A DNA stretch of 64,000 nucleotides, from positions 5,768,804-5,832,803 of the forward strand of contig CM037878.1 in the NCBI GenBank assembly GCA_021292165.1, given 5' to 3'. The position numbers and the translations under genes were made by a program. The notes under the pieces were generated by a model. It was not told where the DNA came from, made no database searches, and worked only from the letters and a program-made list of their open reading frames with translations. Below, in pieces: positions 43,716-54,973 of this stretch (its first letter is position 1; each line of letters opens with the position of its first letter). The DNA comes from Shinisaurus crocodilurus. Its lineage: Eukaryota > Chordata > Lepidosauria > Squamata > Shinisauridae.

Positions 43716-43881
43716 TGGCTCACGCTGGCTCAGCTTGTCTGAGCGTGGAAAGCTAAGCAGGGTCAGGCCTGGTTATTACTTGGATGGGAGACCCCCTCCT
43801 CTAGTTTCCTGCACTGAGCAGGGGGTTGGACTCGATGGCCTTGTAGGCCCCTTCCAACTCTATGATCTATGAAATCTATGA
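43716..43881 (+). mobile_element. 5S-rRNA-head / CR1-tail SINE, plus-strand copy
   Basis: Plus-strand order: head ctggctcagcttgtctgagc, then 43750-43793 matching 5S rRNA with about two differences in 44 bases (gctaagcagggtcaggcctg, ttacttggatgggagacc). That span covers the A box, intermediate element and C box. The CR1-like tail is 43808-43861 and the end is atctatgaaatctatgaa. Other copies: 12789, 26603, 30779. Confidence 0.9.
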
Positions 43882-43958
43882 AACCTTTGACTCAGCGTCT
43901 GTGTTCCCACTACTGCCTCAATGTGAAGAGCCCATGAGGAAATCATGCGATCAGCCTA

Positions 43959-44916
43959 GAGTGGCCAGGTGTCCTAGTTTACAGAGGGGAGTCCTCTCTT
44001 TGAAGAGCTGTCAGAAGACAGCCCTCGCTTTGACAGTATCCTCTATCTTAAGGCCAGTTTAAGCTGGGTTGAGAGGACCAAGGATGCTCGAGGTTGCTGA
44101 AATTCAGTGTGAACCTCTACCTCAAAGTTGGGGTTCGGCTCACTCCTGTTCTTGTTTGTGACCTGTTCTTGTTTGTTAGTTTTGCATGGGAAAAGTTGTG
44201 CATTTTTCAAAAGCTGCACATTAAAAAAAAAAAAAAAGTTCTGCATTTTGAGAAAGTTGCGCATTTTTCAAGGGCACATTTTGCTAATGCAAGCTCACAG
44301 GAATTTGCAAACAGTTTTGGAGAACCTGTGGTCCTGTTTGCGTCGGGGGTTGCGAGTGGGGCATTTCTGAGTGATTTGTGAACTGAAATGGAATTCTCAT
44401 ACATCCCTAGAAAAGGTAAAGAACTGAAAGAAAGGAGGGGGCTCAGTCAGGGGCCTTGAGGTTGCCCATCCACAATGAGCACCTGGACAGCCGAATAAGC
44501 AGCAGTTCACCTGCTCGCACAGTCTTCCTTGCTATGGCGAGCGCGAGATGCATTCTATTATTTCTATTTAAATTCTAGTTATTATCTCTAGAACAGGGCT
44601 CTCCAACCTTGGGTGCCCAGATGTTTTTGGCCTCCAACTCCCAGCATGCTCCAGCCAGTGTAGCTGGCTGGGGCATGCTGGGAGTTGGAGGCCAAAAACA
44701 TCTGGGCACCCAAGGTTGGAGAGCCCCGCACTAGAAGTTGTAAACCGCCCAGAGAGCTTTGGCTATTGGGCGGTATAAAAATGTATTAAATAAATAAGAA
44801 AGAAAGAAAGAAAGAAAGTTGCATCTATACATATAAATTAGCATATGCAATTATCGTGCAAATAAATACCCACTTTTGTCCTTCCTCTTTTTTTGGCAAT
44901 GCGTCAGTGGCTACCC
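43959..44916 (+). mobile_element. Tc1/mariner-like element copy 2, with two insertions
   Basis: Starts gagtggccaggtgtcc after TA and ends gtggctaccc before TA. Contains a gtgcattttgaga-type hAT insert at about 44079-44407 and a family A MITE at 44594-44728. An L2 tail fragment (taaaccgcccagagagcttt) lies at 44740-44790 with (GAAA)n after it. Confidence 0.7.
44594..44728. mobile_element. hairpin MITE family A, TSD c[t/a]ctagaa
   Basis: 135 bp with cagggctctccaacc ends and long complementary arms. Flanking octamers ctctagaa (44586-44593) and cactagaa (44729-44736) match at 7 of 8. Confidence 0.9.
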
Positions 44917-44921
44917 TAAGC

Positions 44922-45617
44922 CAGGGATGGGGACTCGGACTCGAGGACTCGACTCGTGAGTCGGACTGAGTCCCCCCTCTGACTCGACTCGGACTCGAGT
45001 CCCAATATTTTTAATGGGACTCGAGACTCGACTCGGGACTCGAGACCAAGGACTCGTCAACATCCCTGCTTGATGCCACCTACAGGTGCTGTCTGGACCC
45101 AGTTGCAGTAACAATCCAAGTTTATTTTTTTAAATAATTTTACTAATGTAACCTTTTAGGCATTTTGGGTTTGGCTGCCTCTGCCTGCCTGTTTGGGGTT
45201 CCCTGCCTCCTCTGCCTGCCTGGTCTCTTCTTAACCAGTTCCACAGTTTGAATTGTCCAAGACAAAAACCTCTGCCTGCCTGCTTTGGGGTTCCCTGCCT
45301 CCTCTGCCTGCCTGGTTATTTTGAGTTTGTCTGCCTGGTCTGTTCTTGTCAAAATCAGTGGCAGAGTTTTGAGATAAAAAGGCACACTTGTGCCTAGAAT
45401 TTATTTAAGCCACACATCTGAAGTAGCCTTATTTTGTTGGGAAAAACCCCCATTGATTTTAATAGGGACTCGTGGAGTCAGCTTTGGGAGTGACTCGGGA
45501 CTCCGGACTCGTGAGTCACCATTTTGGACCAGGGACTTGGACTCGGACTCAAGACTCGGGTCCAAAGACTCGTGACTCGACTCGTGACTCGAGACCAAGG
45601 ACTCTTCAACATCCCTG
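44922..45617. mobile_element. GACTCG-array hAT-like element, copy 2 (longest)
   Basis: 696 bp, perfect 8-bp TSD ccctaagc at 44914-44921 and 45618-45625. Subterminal gactcg arrays at both ends. The centre has a duplicated ctctgcctgcctg(c)-ggggttccctgcct block absent from copy 3. The TSD overlaps the end of the Tc1-like copy at 43959. Confidence 0.93.
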
Positions 45618-45817
45618 CCCTAAGCCCATGCCGCTCTTTTGCCTTGGCAGCCCACGCACTGAATTCCGCTTGCCTGGCCTTCCTTTCAGCAGACAGCCAT
45701 AACATTGCCCCCAAACCGCGCTGACCCCGACTGACGCATTTTCCCGCGGCCAGGCTGAGCGGCTTATGAGAACAGGCTGCATCCCGACAGCCAGCGCAGT
45801 TCAAAAATAATGTGGCC

Positions 45818-45945
45818 AGACCAACTGGGTGTGTGCCCTCCAAGTATGACGGACTGCAGCTCCGCTCAGCGGGAATGCTGGCTGGGTATGCTGAGAGCTG
45901 CAGTCCAGCACCTCTGAAGATCACCAGGTTGGGGAAGGCTGGGCT
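45818..45945. mobile_element. hairpin MITE family B, diverged
   Basis: ctgggtgtgtgccctccaag and aggttggggaaggc bracket complementary gctgcagtccagcacctct-type arms. No TSD was resolved. Confidence 0.6.
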
Positions 45946-45950
45946 AGACC

Positions 45951-46112
45951 GTTGGACTGGGACCCCGGGAGACCTGGAATCCAGTTGCCACTCTGTGACA
46001 AAGCTTAATGGGTGACCTTGGGCCAGTCACACTCTCCTAGCCTAACCTTGAGTTCCTTGGAAGAAGGGTAGCATACAAATATGATAGATGGATGGATGGA
46101 TGGATGGATAGA
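45951..46112 (+). mobile_element. tRNA-derived SINE with (GGAT)n tail
   Basis: gttggactgggaccccgg, gggtgaccttgggccagtca and gttccttggaagaagggta match the SINE family at 18663. It ends in a (GGAT)n run at 46087-46109. Confidence 0.7.
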
Positions 46113-46168
46113 TACGCCAAGACCAAACAAACAAGAAGCACCTGAGAGTTCTTCTGTTGTGCAATTTC

Positions 46169-46703
46169 CAGGGATGGGGACTCGGACTCGAGGACTCGAC
46201 TCGTGAGTCGGACTGAGTCCCCCCTCTGACTCGACTCGGGTCCCAATATTTTTAATGGGACTCGAGACTCGACTCGGGACTCGAGACCAAGGACTCTTCA
46301 ACATCCCTGGGCTGTGCCAGAAGGAGTGGAGAGGAGCGTGATTGCCGGCGAAGAGCGCATGGAAGCGAGGTGTGCTGCTGCTCGGCCACTATGGACGGCT
46401 ACCAGGAGTGCAGCCCCAACAGTGTGTCAAGATTTATTTTGATTGATGTGTTGCGTACTTGGGAGAGGCAGAGGAAGGACCTGAGATTACTCTGTGTGGC
46501 TGCTCTGAGTGTGAAGTAGCCTTATTTTGTTGGGAAAACCCCCCATTGATTTTAATAGGGACTCGTGGAGTCAGCTTTGGGAGTGACTCGTGACTCGTGA
46601 GTCACCATTTTGGACCAAGGACTCGGACTCGGACTCGAGACTCGGGTCCAAAGACTCGTGACTCGACTCGTGACTCGAGACCAAGGACTCTTCAACATCC
46701 CTG
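46169..46703. mobile_element. GACTCG-array hAT-like element, copy 3
   Basis: 535 bp, perfect 8-bp TSD gcaatttc at 46161-46168 and 46704-46711. The end arrays match copies 1 and 2, but the centre differs (tgattgatgtgttgcgtact). Confidence 0.93.
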
Positions 46704-47690
46704 GCAATTTCCTTCCAAACTTCATGTACCCAAGCTTTGCTCATGTTTATTCCTGCTCTTTCCGCATAGAGCAGGGGAGTGTTTTTCACACTGCCTTTTT
46801 AATGCTTGTGCGCTCAGGCCTGGAAAACTCTCGGGACAGATACGCTCTGGCCTCTCAACAGTGTAGATGAGCCACATGCCAGAATTGAAACTGACAGATC
46901 AGAGTCCGTTCGCATGTATTTCAGTTCATTTCCTGCCCTAGGCAGAAGGGGGGGGGTGGTACTAGCAGTGTTATACCACGTCAGAAGAGGTCTCTGCCCT
47001 CCAGGGCCGCAACTGCCTGCAACCTCCCACCGATGCCCTGGGCTCTGCGATGAAAGCGCTCTCTCCCCTTTTTTGGGTTGTGTGGCCTCGAGTTTGTGAG
47101 ATGCACTCCCAAAGAAGTCCTCCTGGGCCCATCTCTGCTTGCCATACAGGAAGCACTGAAATTATGGTTGTTCCAACAAGCTTTGGGGGCTTTGTGTTCT
47201 GTTGTTTTTGTTTTGAAAAATGTTTTTGATCTTGCTGTATGATATTTTTGCTGTAGTTTGTACAATATTTTATATTGCTGATGCTGTGAGTCTAGAGTTG
47301 GGTTTTTTTGGGGGGGGCGGGGGAGATTGTCTTCCACTTCTTTTATAGATATATTCTGTTGTGAACCTCGTTTCCAGATTAAAAGGCCTCCGGTTCAATC
47401 CTTGGCATCTCCAGTTAAACAGTTCAGGGGTAGGACATCACGGAAAGTACCTCTTTCTGCCTGAGACTGCACAGCCACATTCTCACTTTGTAGAATGCAG
47501 CTTCCTATATTTGCTAAAAGTGGCTGATACATTCCTGGAAATCAAATGAATAAACCATACAAGCGTTTTGCACATTTATACCTCCAGGGAGTCTTTCCAC
47601 ATCAAGGTGTCTGCTAAGGCATATTGCCTTACACACTGGAGGTGTATGGGGAAATGAACATCTTCTAGAAAAGGAGCAGGCAAAAAGTAG
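46704..47690 (+). other. intergenic DNA with LINE and SINE remnants
   Basis: 46985-47370 resembles a decayed LINE 3' end (ggcccatctctgcttgccat, ttatggttgttccaacaagc). 47385-47510 holds a degenerate tRNA SINE (ggttcaatccttggcatctc). No exon. Confidence 0.4.
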
Positions 47691-47790
47691 GTCAGATGTT
47701 TGGGATGTCAACTCCCAGCATTCCTGATCATTGGCCATGCTGGCTGAGGCTTCTGGGAGTTTAAGTCCAAAACCCCTGGAGATCTACCTT
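47690..47790. mobile_element. hairpin MITE family B, diverged
   Basis: tcagatgtttgggatgtcaa and gtttaagtccaaaacccctg surround ggccatgctggctgaggc. Confidence 0.5.
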
Positions 47791-47800
47791 CTGCCCTCCC

Positions 47801-49250
47801 CTGTTCCAGGGTATAAAATGACCCCTCCTGTTGGACCTCGCTGCTCCATTGCATGACCTGAGTGTGCACCCCGGAACACCCACAACATTCCTAGCTGCTG
47901 AACAAAGCAGATGGAGATCAAAAGCAGTGGTGAGCAAATGGTCCTCAGAGAACCTTCTCCAGAATTGCTGAACTTCCCCGTGTGGAATCCCCCATAAGCT
48001 TCTGAGGAATGCCAGAGTTCCCCAGATCAAAGTTTGCTTATAACATTCATAGGAAATGAGCATCACGCTCCATTCCCAGGCAAGGCGGACGCACGGGCAG
48101 GTTGTGGCCATCCCCTTCCTCCTGCCTTGGCTTTTCAGGGTTGGATGTTGCAAAATCGTCACTTGCAGCTAGAGCTTTGCCTGTGTGTCCAAGTTGTTCT
48201 GAGTTCACGATTCCCATATGTGGAAACTTTTCAGCTGCAGTGTGCCTCTTGCCAGACATTTCAAGCCCATTTATCTTCTTGCCCTAGATTTCTGTGTGTC
48301 CCTCGCTGAGGCGCTGAGACCTGAACAGCGAGACGGCCTCCTGACCTTGCAAAACCCATCGCCCAAATTGATTTTTTTTATTTAAGTTCATTTAATTTTG
48401 CAGACCTTCATGCATTTCCCCAGCCCAGAAAATTTTTGCCATTCAAGTTTTTATTCTCTCAAACTCTGTGAAAATAGAGGCATGAGAAGCAAAACGGGCT
48501 CCTGTTGTCTCTGGGTCCCATCAAGAAATTGCAGAAAAAGAAAATGTGAGCTTGCATGAGCAGCTACCGTTGCTGATTGGAGGATGGCTCTCTTCACATG
48601 ACTGAAATTCCATGCATATTTGGCATCTTTAGGTGAAGAAAAGGGATCAAGGTTTATAGATTATACACAAAAAATAAAATCTATGCTTGATTCTCTATTC
48701 AGTGACCAGATATAATCTAGGTTACATGGGTACTACTCATCCCAACTACTGTAGGAACAGTGAGCGGCGTCAGGTCTGATTGGCAGCAGAATTCCTGCTT
48801 CTGACTGCCATTCTAAAATCAAGCATGGGCGTTTTTAGCTACTGAGGACAATTCTCCATGGGGACACTCCGCGTTCTGTTTTCGTAGCCTAAAGGATGCA
48901 TTCTCACATTGTACATGAGCCAGCAGTGTGATACAGCTGCAAAAAAAGCAAATACAATCTTAGGCTGCATTAACACAAGTGAAGTGTCCAGTCCGGAAGT
49001 AATAAGTCCTTTTCAAGCATTCACCACCCCTGCCATACATTTCAAATCACATGAGGGTAGGACTTTGCTGGTTGGCCCTCCCATCACCATTGTATTCCTG
49101 TGGCTCAGCGCCACCATCAGCCATGCATCAGCGGACAAATGTCTGCAGCGGGGAGCCTGCTCTACTCGTGCAAACTTCCCTGCATGAATTAGTTGCACCC
49201 TGCACAGAGAAGCTGCATGCATTTCATGTTAGTTAGCCATTTTTTTCACA
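47801..49250. other. intergenic DNA, nothing recognised
   Basis: About 1.4 kb without named repeats. The stretch 48400-48660 is AT-rich and unique-looking. Open frames lack family features. Confidence 0.5.
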
Positions 49251-49255
49251 ACATT

Positions 49256-49870
49256 TTATGGTTTTATCTATTTTTAAAAAAATCTATTTCTACCCCACCC
49301 TTCATAAAAATCCCAGGGCAGGTAACAATATTAAAACAATAAAATACAATAAACAATTAAAACACACACACACACACACACCACATCTAAGGAAACCAAT
49401 AATAATCAGCAGAGAGAAACAAATACACAACAGAGATCCAGTCATATTCATTGACCACTAATAAATGCCCAGGCAAACAGATAGGTCTTAGCTTGGTGCT
49501 GAAATGCCAATAAAGTTGGTGCCTCTTGGGGGATGCAATTCCAGATTCAGGGTGCCACGACAGAGAAGGCCCTATCTCATGTCACCACCCAATGTACTTC
49601 TAGCGGTGGGATGAGGCGGGCCTCTTCCCCAGATCTAAGGGATGGCAGGCCCATATAGGAGAGGTGCTGTTCCTTTTTTATATCCTGACCCCAGGTCTCT
49701 TATGGCTTTGTAGGTCAACACCAGCAGCTTGAATTTGGCCCAGAAACCATAGGCAACCAATGCAGCTCTTCTAGGATCAGTGTTATGTAATTTTTGACAG
49801 CTGCTGCTGCTTTCAGCATCCTGGCAGCGGCATTCTGCACCAATTGTCATTTCTGGCTCATCTCGATGAA
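49256..49870 (-). mobile_element. decayed L2-type LINE 3' part
   Basis: Reverse-strand: ttctaccccacccttcataa at the tail, (CA)n at 49364-49382, then gcctcttgggggatgcaatt and gagaaggccctatctcatgt. The frame is interrupted several times. Confidence 0.7.
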
Positions 49871-50600
49871 GCAATGACGTGGTTCTAGCGAAATCTTTAA
49901 TTAAAAAAAAACATCAGAGTCCAGTGATGACATCTTAAAAGAAGACGAACTCGTGCATTGTGGCGTCAGCTTTGGTGGCACATGGACATGGCTAGGAAAG
50001 TTGGCATGCAGAACAGAAGAAACAATGGCCTGAGCTTTCATGGTCCCCTTTCTGCCCTGCACAGGCAGGGGCGGCTTTTGAGAGTATGGATCTGCTTGCA
50101 CCCGCTCTTCCAGAGCACTAATTCCCCCCTGCTTTGGGAGGAGCAGGGAGGGGGCATCCCCCTCCCTATCCAGACAGGGAAGGCTTGGGCAGGGACCGCT
50201 CAAGGCACCGCAGGATCTGATCTTGCAGCTTGGAAGACAAAGAGTTTGAAAAATGAAATTGAAATGGTAAAGCTCTCTTTTTCATTTATTAAATAAAAAC
50301 ATGTGTTGGGCGGGGGCGTACCCACTACACGCTTACTTAGACCCAACATGTCAAACAATGTCCTGATTATTTGTTAAAGTAAGCGTGTTAAAGTATATAA
50401 CTGCTATATACTTCCCCCCCCCCCAAAATGACGATTACAATGCAACAAAACAAAGTTGCAATCTACAGGATCAAAAGCCCCATTTGGCAGAAACTGTAAA
50501 CAGTTTCAAAGAAAATATATGTGTAAAAGAATGTTATTTCTGAATTCTTCAAAATTTACCTTAATAAATGTTGGAAAGCACACAAAGAACAGCTGACTAT
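49871..50600. other. intergenic DNA, nothing recognised
   Basis: Mixed DNA; no named element or exon. Confidence 0.45.
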
Positions 50601-50609
50601 AGTGTATAC

Positions 50610-50725
50610 CAGTGTTCTCCAACCTTGGGTCCCCAGATGTTTTTGGCCTACAACTCCCAGCTGGCTGGGGCATGCTGGGAGTTGTAGGCCAAAAACATCT
50701 GGGGACCCAAGGTTGGAGAACACTG
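50610..50725. mobile_element. hairpin MITE family A, TSD gtgtatac
   Basis: 116 bp. Arms are perfect complements except for a shortened left arm near the loop. Perfect 8-bp TSD gtgtatac at 50602-50609 and 50726-50733. Confidence 0.93.
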
Positions 50726-50873
50726 GTGTATACTATAAACTCCAGTGTTCATCTTGACATCCAGACCTGGGTGGGGTAGGTGGAAATAATTGGGATGGAA
50801 GAAGCACACACACACACACACCGACACAACCCCGAGATAAGGAGAAACGTGCGAGAAAATGGGGTGGGGTTTA

Positions 50874-51740
50874 GGGTGGCCGAGGTGTCCCCCTTGACAG
50901 GTGAAAAACCTCTGCTTGAAGAGCTGCCAGGGGACAGTGCTCTGTTTGAAGGTGCACTCCGTTTGAGGCCTATCCAGTCCTAGGGACAGATGAACGAGCG
51001 ATATTTGAGCTCACCAAGATCCTCCGAACATGAGCTTGCTGCTCCTCTCTCCTCGATATGCTCTTGCATTCGCTAACGCTGTTTGTTATGTGCAAATGGG
51101 AAAATTGCGCCAAAAAAACACCCAGCTATCAAATGTGAAATTGGTACATGCGATTCCCAAATTTGTGCAAATTTCCAAAATTGTGCAAATCCCCCCCCCC
51201 CCGTAGACTAAAGCGTGGGTGATTGAAAATGTGTGCATTTTGAGAAAGTTGTGCATTTTGAGAAAGCAGAAAACATTTCTCAAGTACACATTTTGCGGAC
51301 ACGAAGGCGCACACGTGCAAACATTTTCGGAGACAACGTGCTCCCTTTGGCATTCGGGATTGTGTGAGCGGGGCATTTTTGAGTGATTTGCAAACTGGAA
51401 AAATAATTCTCATACATCCTTGTCCAGTCCAAGTCCGGTTTAAAGATCAAGAACCATAAGAAGGCAGAGCAGAGCAGAGCAGGGGCCCTGACGCTGCCCA
51501 TCCACACTCAGCACCTGGACTGCAGAGGGAGCAGGTACACGGCTCACCTGGTCACAGCCTTCCCCACTATGGTAAGATGCACTGTATTCCTACTTAAAAA
51601 ATAAATTATCGTTGTTATTTCTAAATTTGCACTTATACATATACATTAGCACATGCGAGTGTTGTGTTGTGTAAATTAGTGTCCTCTTTTTCTGGTGTTG
51701 CCCTTCCTACTCTTTTCTGGTGTTGCGTAAGTGGCGACCC
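50874..51740 (+). mobile_element. Tc1/mariner-like element copy 3
   Basis: Starts gggtggccgaggtgtccc after TA and ends agtggcgaccc before TA. Carries a 442-bp hAT-like insert at 50981-51422. The remaining host element shares gcagagcaggggccctgacg and ctatacatata-like text with copy 4. Confidence 0.78.
50981..51422. mobile_element. hAT-like insert, TSD tccagtcc
   Basis: Perfect 8-bp direct repeat tccagtcc at 50973-50980 and 51423-51430 inside the Tc1-like element. Ends tagggacagatg and catacatccttg are weakly inverted. Repeated tgtgcattttgagaaag motifs. Confidence 0.72.
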
Positions 51741-51997
51741 TAACAGAAGCGTGCAAGGGAATGGGTGGTGGCGATTTGAAATGCCCGAAGCGGTGAGGGG
51801 GAACAGCACGAGAAAAAGTAGGAAGCACAGTCGGAGGAAAAGGAAAGAAATGTTGGTTTCTTCCATTGATGCTAGTCCCATCTTTTCATTTCCTAATGGG
51901 AGGAGGCAGCACTGACAAAAGCTGTGGGTCCAGCTCTGCCTACCTGGACCTACCCTGAATTGAACTCTTGCTACTGGGAGGGAAGCACATTCTAGAG

Positions 51998-52133
51998 CAG
52001 GGCTCTCCAACTTTGGGTCCCCAGATGTTGCCGGCCTACAGCTCCCAGCATACCCAGCCAGCATGGCTAATGGCAAGGGATTCTGGGAGCTGTCGTCCAG
52101 CAACATCTGGGGACCCCAGGTTGGAGAGCCCTG
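51998..52133. mobile_element. hairpin MITE family A, diverged subtype
   Basis: Ends cagggctctccaact and ggttggagagccctg; the interior matches 19454-19589. Flanking octamers ttctagag and ctctagaa agree at 6 of 8. Confidence 0.82.
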
Positions 52134-52241
52134 CTCTAGAATTATCTCCCTCTTGGGAATGTCTCCTCCTGCCCCATCATTGGAAAAATGGAAGTGAAAA
52201 CGTGTTGGCTTGGATTAGGGGACAGGCCAGCAGGCTCCAAG

Positions 52242-52372
52242 CTGGTGCCCTGAAGTTATGTGCAACTCCAGCCCCCATCATCCCTAGCCAACATGGCCAG
52301 TGGCCATGCTGGCTGAGGATGACGGGAGTTGTAGTCCAACACGTCTGGAGAGAGTCTGGTTGGAGAAGGCTA
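52242..52372. mobile_element. hairpin MITE family B, diverged
   Basis: aagctggtgccctgaagtta and agtccaacacgtctggagag, with inner arms around ggccagtggccatgctggc. Confidence 0.62.
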
Positions 52373-52375
52373 GGA

Positions 52376-53010
52376 TAGTCTATGCTCAGAGGAGATCCCA
52401 GAAGAAAAAAAAGAAGAATCCAGCAGCTACGTCTATCTAGTCTAGCTTCCTTCTTCCCACCGTGGCCAACCAGATGCTTCCAGAAGGTCCACAAGCTGAG
52501 CTCGAAGGCAACTGCTCTCCACCACTGTTTGCCCCCCAGTAAATGGCATTCGGAGGTATACACTTAGTGCACACGGAGGCTCCTCTCAGCTATTGTGCCT
52601 TCTCTCCATGTCTAATTTCTCCTAGTTTGAATAGTGCACCAATTCGACCAGGTGCATATTTATACCCACCCCTGCGCACTCACCAAGCTAATTAAGCACC
52701 AAAAAGTCTGTTTCATGCTTCGTGTGGGGGATGTGCAAGTCTGTTGCTGTGCCCACCTGCTGTGGCTTCCCGATGGGCACATCTCTATTCAGTTGAAAAC
52801 ACGCTTCTTGCATTTTATGTCATGAGGAATACACTTAAAGTCTCTAAGGCGTACATGCAAAAAGAAAAAAGAAACTACCATCCCTCTGAGATTCATTAAC
52901 GTTTCAATTAACCTCACAAATGGGGTCAGAAAGGACTGGATGGGGTAAAGGGGCTCAGAGCCCCAGCAGGTTCCGTCATCCGTCCCCTAGCCATGTCTTC
53001 TTAGTAAGAC
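52376..53010. other. intergenic DNA, nothing recognised
   Basis: No named repeat. gattcattaacgtttcaatt at 52890 is AT-rich and unique. No exon. Confidence 0.45.
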
Positions 53011-53019
53011 ATTTTTCTA

Positions 53020-53394
53020 GGGTGGTCAGGTGTTCCACTTTACATAGGAATGCCCTCTATTTTGGGGAGCTGGACAAGGACAGTCCTCTATTTGAAGGTG
53101 TCCTCTATTTGATGGGCTGTCCAGCCCAAGTTTAAACGAAGAACCATAAGAAGGCAGAGCAGAGCAGGGGCCTTGAAGTTGCCCATCCACGGGGCAGGAG
53201 ACGGAGCAGGCACACAGGTCATCTGGTCAGTCTTCCCAACTAGGGTGAGATGCATCATCTTTCTATGTAAATGATAATTATTTCTAAATTTGCACCTATA
53301 CATATACAATTGCATATGCTACTGTTATGCAAATATGTCTCCTCTTTTTTGATGAAGCCATTCCTCTTTTTTGGTGATGCATAAGTGGCCACCC
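53020..53394 (+). mobile_element. Tc1/mariner-like element copy 4 (375 bp, uninterrupted)
   Basis: Starts gggtggtcaggtgttcc and ends ataagtggccaccc, both flanked by TA. This is the cleanest copy of the family and shows the base length. Interior: ggaatgccctctattttgg, gaaccataagaaggcagagc and cacctatacatatacaat. Confidence 0.82.
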
Positions 53395-53848
53395 TATTTC
53401 TCACCCAAGGTTCGGATGGAGGCATGAAAAGTGTTGGTGAGGCACATGCCCTCCTTGAAATCATCTGCGAGAAACCAAACAAGGTCAGATGACCGTTGCT
53501 TCCTCCAGTTGCTGCCTGCTGTCTCCCAGACCTCATCCCACAGCTGCCTGGCTGTGTTTCCTGGCAAGCCATGACCGGCCTTCTTTCTCTCCCGCCAGAT
53601 ATTTGGTGGCTCGTTCAGAACTTGGCTGTACCATACAAGGCAGCCGAACTAACCAAAAGTTCTCCTCCCTTTCCACTCTCTGGTTACTCAGTGCGGAACA
53701 GTGCAAACAGAGATGTCAACAGCTTGCCCCGTTGAGAGGAAGAAACGAAAGAGAAGACTCTAACTTTGATTCAATCCACGTTGTAGGTGGACATCCTTTT
53801 AACCCTATGCAAAAATTCAGTTCAGTTCATCATGTACTGTGCACATTG
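53395..53848. other. intergenic DNA, nothing recognised
   Basis: Mixed-composition sequence; no exon or named repeat. Confidence 0.45.
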
Positions 53849-54057
53849 ACTGGGTTTGCACAACACGATAAGCCATGATGGGTTGTGAGCCCCTGTTGGT
53901 TTCAGAGTGGCTTGTTGTCATGTTGTCCGAACCCAGCAGCATGGTTTGTTAACCATTGCATAAGCCATTCTGGCCAGGTTTGGACAACATGACAAGCCAC
54001 TCTGAAACAAACATGGCTCACAGCCCAACATGGCTTATCGTGTCGTGCAAACCCAGT
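53849..54057. repeat. foldback repeat (actgggtttgcacaacacg ends)
   Basis: Outer ends are reverse complements (actgggtttgcacaacac and its mirror), with inner arms cataagccatgatgggttg/caacatggcttatcg. A related core is seen at 3150-3450. No TSD was resolved. Confidence 0.68.
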
Positions 54058-54306
54058 CCTTGTAGAACCCTAGGCTCATAGGCACGATCCGGAACCATGC
54101 TTCCCAGCCAACATGTCTGGAGGCATGCAGAAGGAGTAGGGCCTACCATTAGTTCCCCAACGGTGTTCCTAACGCATACTACTGTACACACAAAAAATGA
54201 ACTGAAATGATTGTCCACACTGGTTTTTTGTCTCAAGAACACCCCACCCCCACCCCCGCTGGATGGATTCAAGATTCCTTAAATGTTTCTGTCTTGCCAT
54301 CAGAGC

Positions 54307-54670
54307 TGAAGACATTTATTTATTTTCAGAATTTGTAGACTGCCCTTAATCCTGATGGATTCCAGGATGGTGTACATTAATAAAAAAAAACACAACATAA
54401 TGAAAACAACACAACATATCACGCCAACCCTTTTATAACAATACAACTGAGAGGCAACAAACCGTAAAACCAATCATGCCAACAGAGTCAATAAAGCCAA
54501 CGTAAGAATGCCCGGGTAAATAAAAAATGCCTTCATCTGGCACTGAAATGACGGCAAATGTCCCATCGGGGGAATGTTGCAGCAGGCTCAGCGAGCCACC
54601 ACAGAATAGGTCCTCCCCTTTTCTACACTTCACTAAGTGGCGGTACTTGGAGAAAGGCCTCATCTGAAGA
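54307..54670 (-). mobile_element. LINE 3' part, reverse orientation
   Basis: tttatttattttcagaattt, then gcccttaatcctgatggatt, A-rich DNA, ccgggtaaataaaaaatgcc and gccaccacagaataggtcct. Typical of a reversed L2-like 3' UTR plus ORF end. Decayed. Confidence 0.55.
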
Positions 54671-54782
54671 TCTTAACACACAGCCAGGATGGTGAGGGAG
54701 GAAACACTGCTTAGGGATCACCCCACAGGAGGAAATGCATCAGCGAAAAAGAGGACCAAAGAGGGCAGCGACTTGCACAGAA

Positions 54783-54972
54783 TTTGCATATGGTCATTTA
54801 TATGTGCAGGCGCCAATTTAGAAATATTTTTTTTTATCATTTAAATAGGAATACAGCACATCTCCCCACAGTGCCAAAGACTGCGATAGGACACATAGGA
54901 GGCCTGTGTGTGCCGGTCTGTTCAGTCTGCTGTCCAGGTGCTAGCTGTAGAGGACAGTCCTCTATCAAGAGT
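54783..54972 (-). mobile_element. Tc1/mariner-like element fragment
   Basis: Reverse-strand text (tatatgtgcaggcgccaatt, gtccaggtgctagctgtag, gaggacagtcctctatc) matches the inside and start of copies 1-4. Truncated at both ends. Confidence 0.5.
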
Positions 54973-54973
54973 A

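Noticed and set aside
43740..43793. possible 5S rRNA gene
   Set aside because: Only the internal-promoter part is 5S-like; the 5' third and 3' end are replaced, and it ends in a CR1 tail. It is a SINE.
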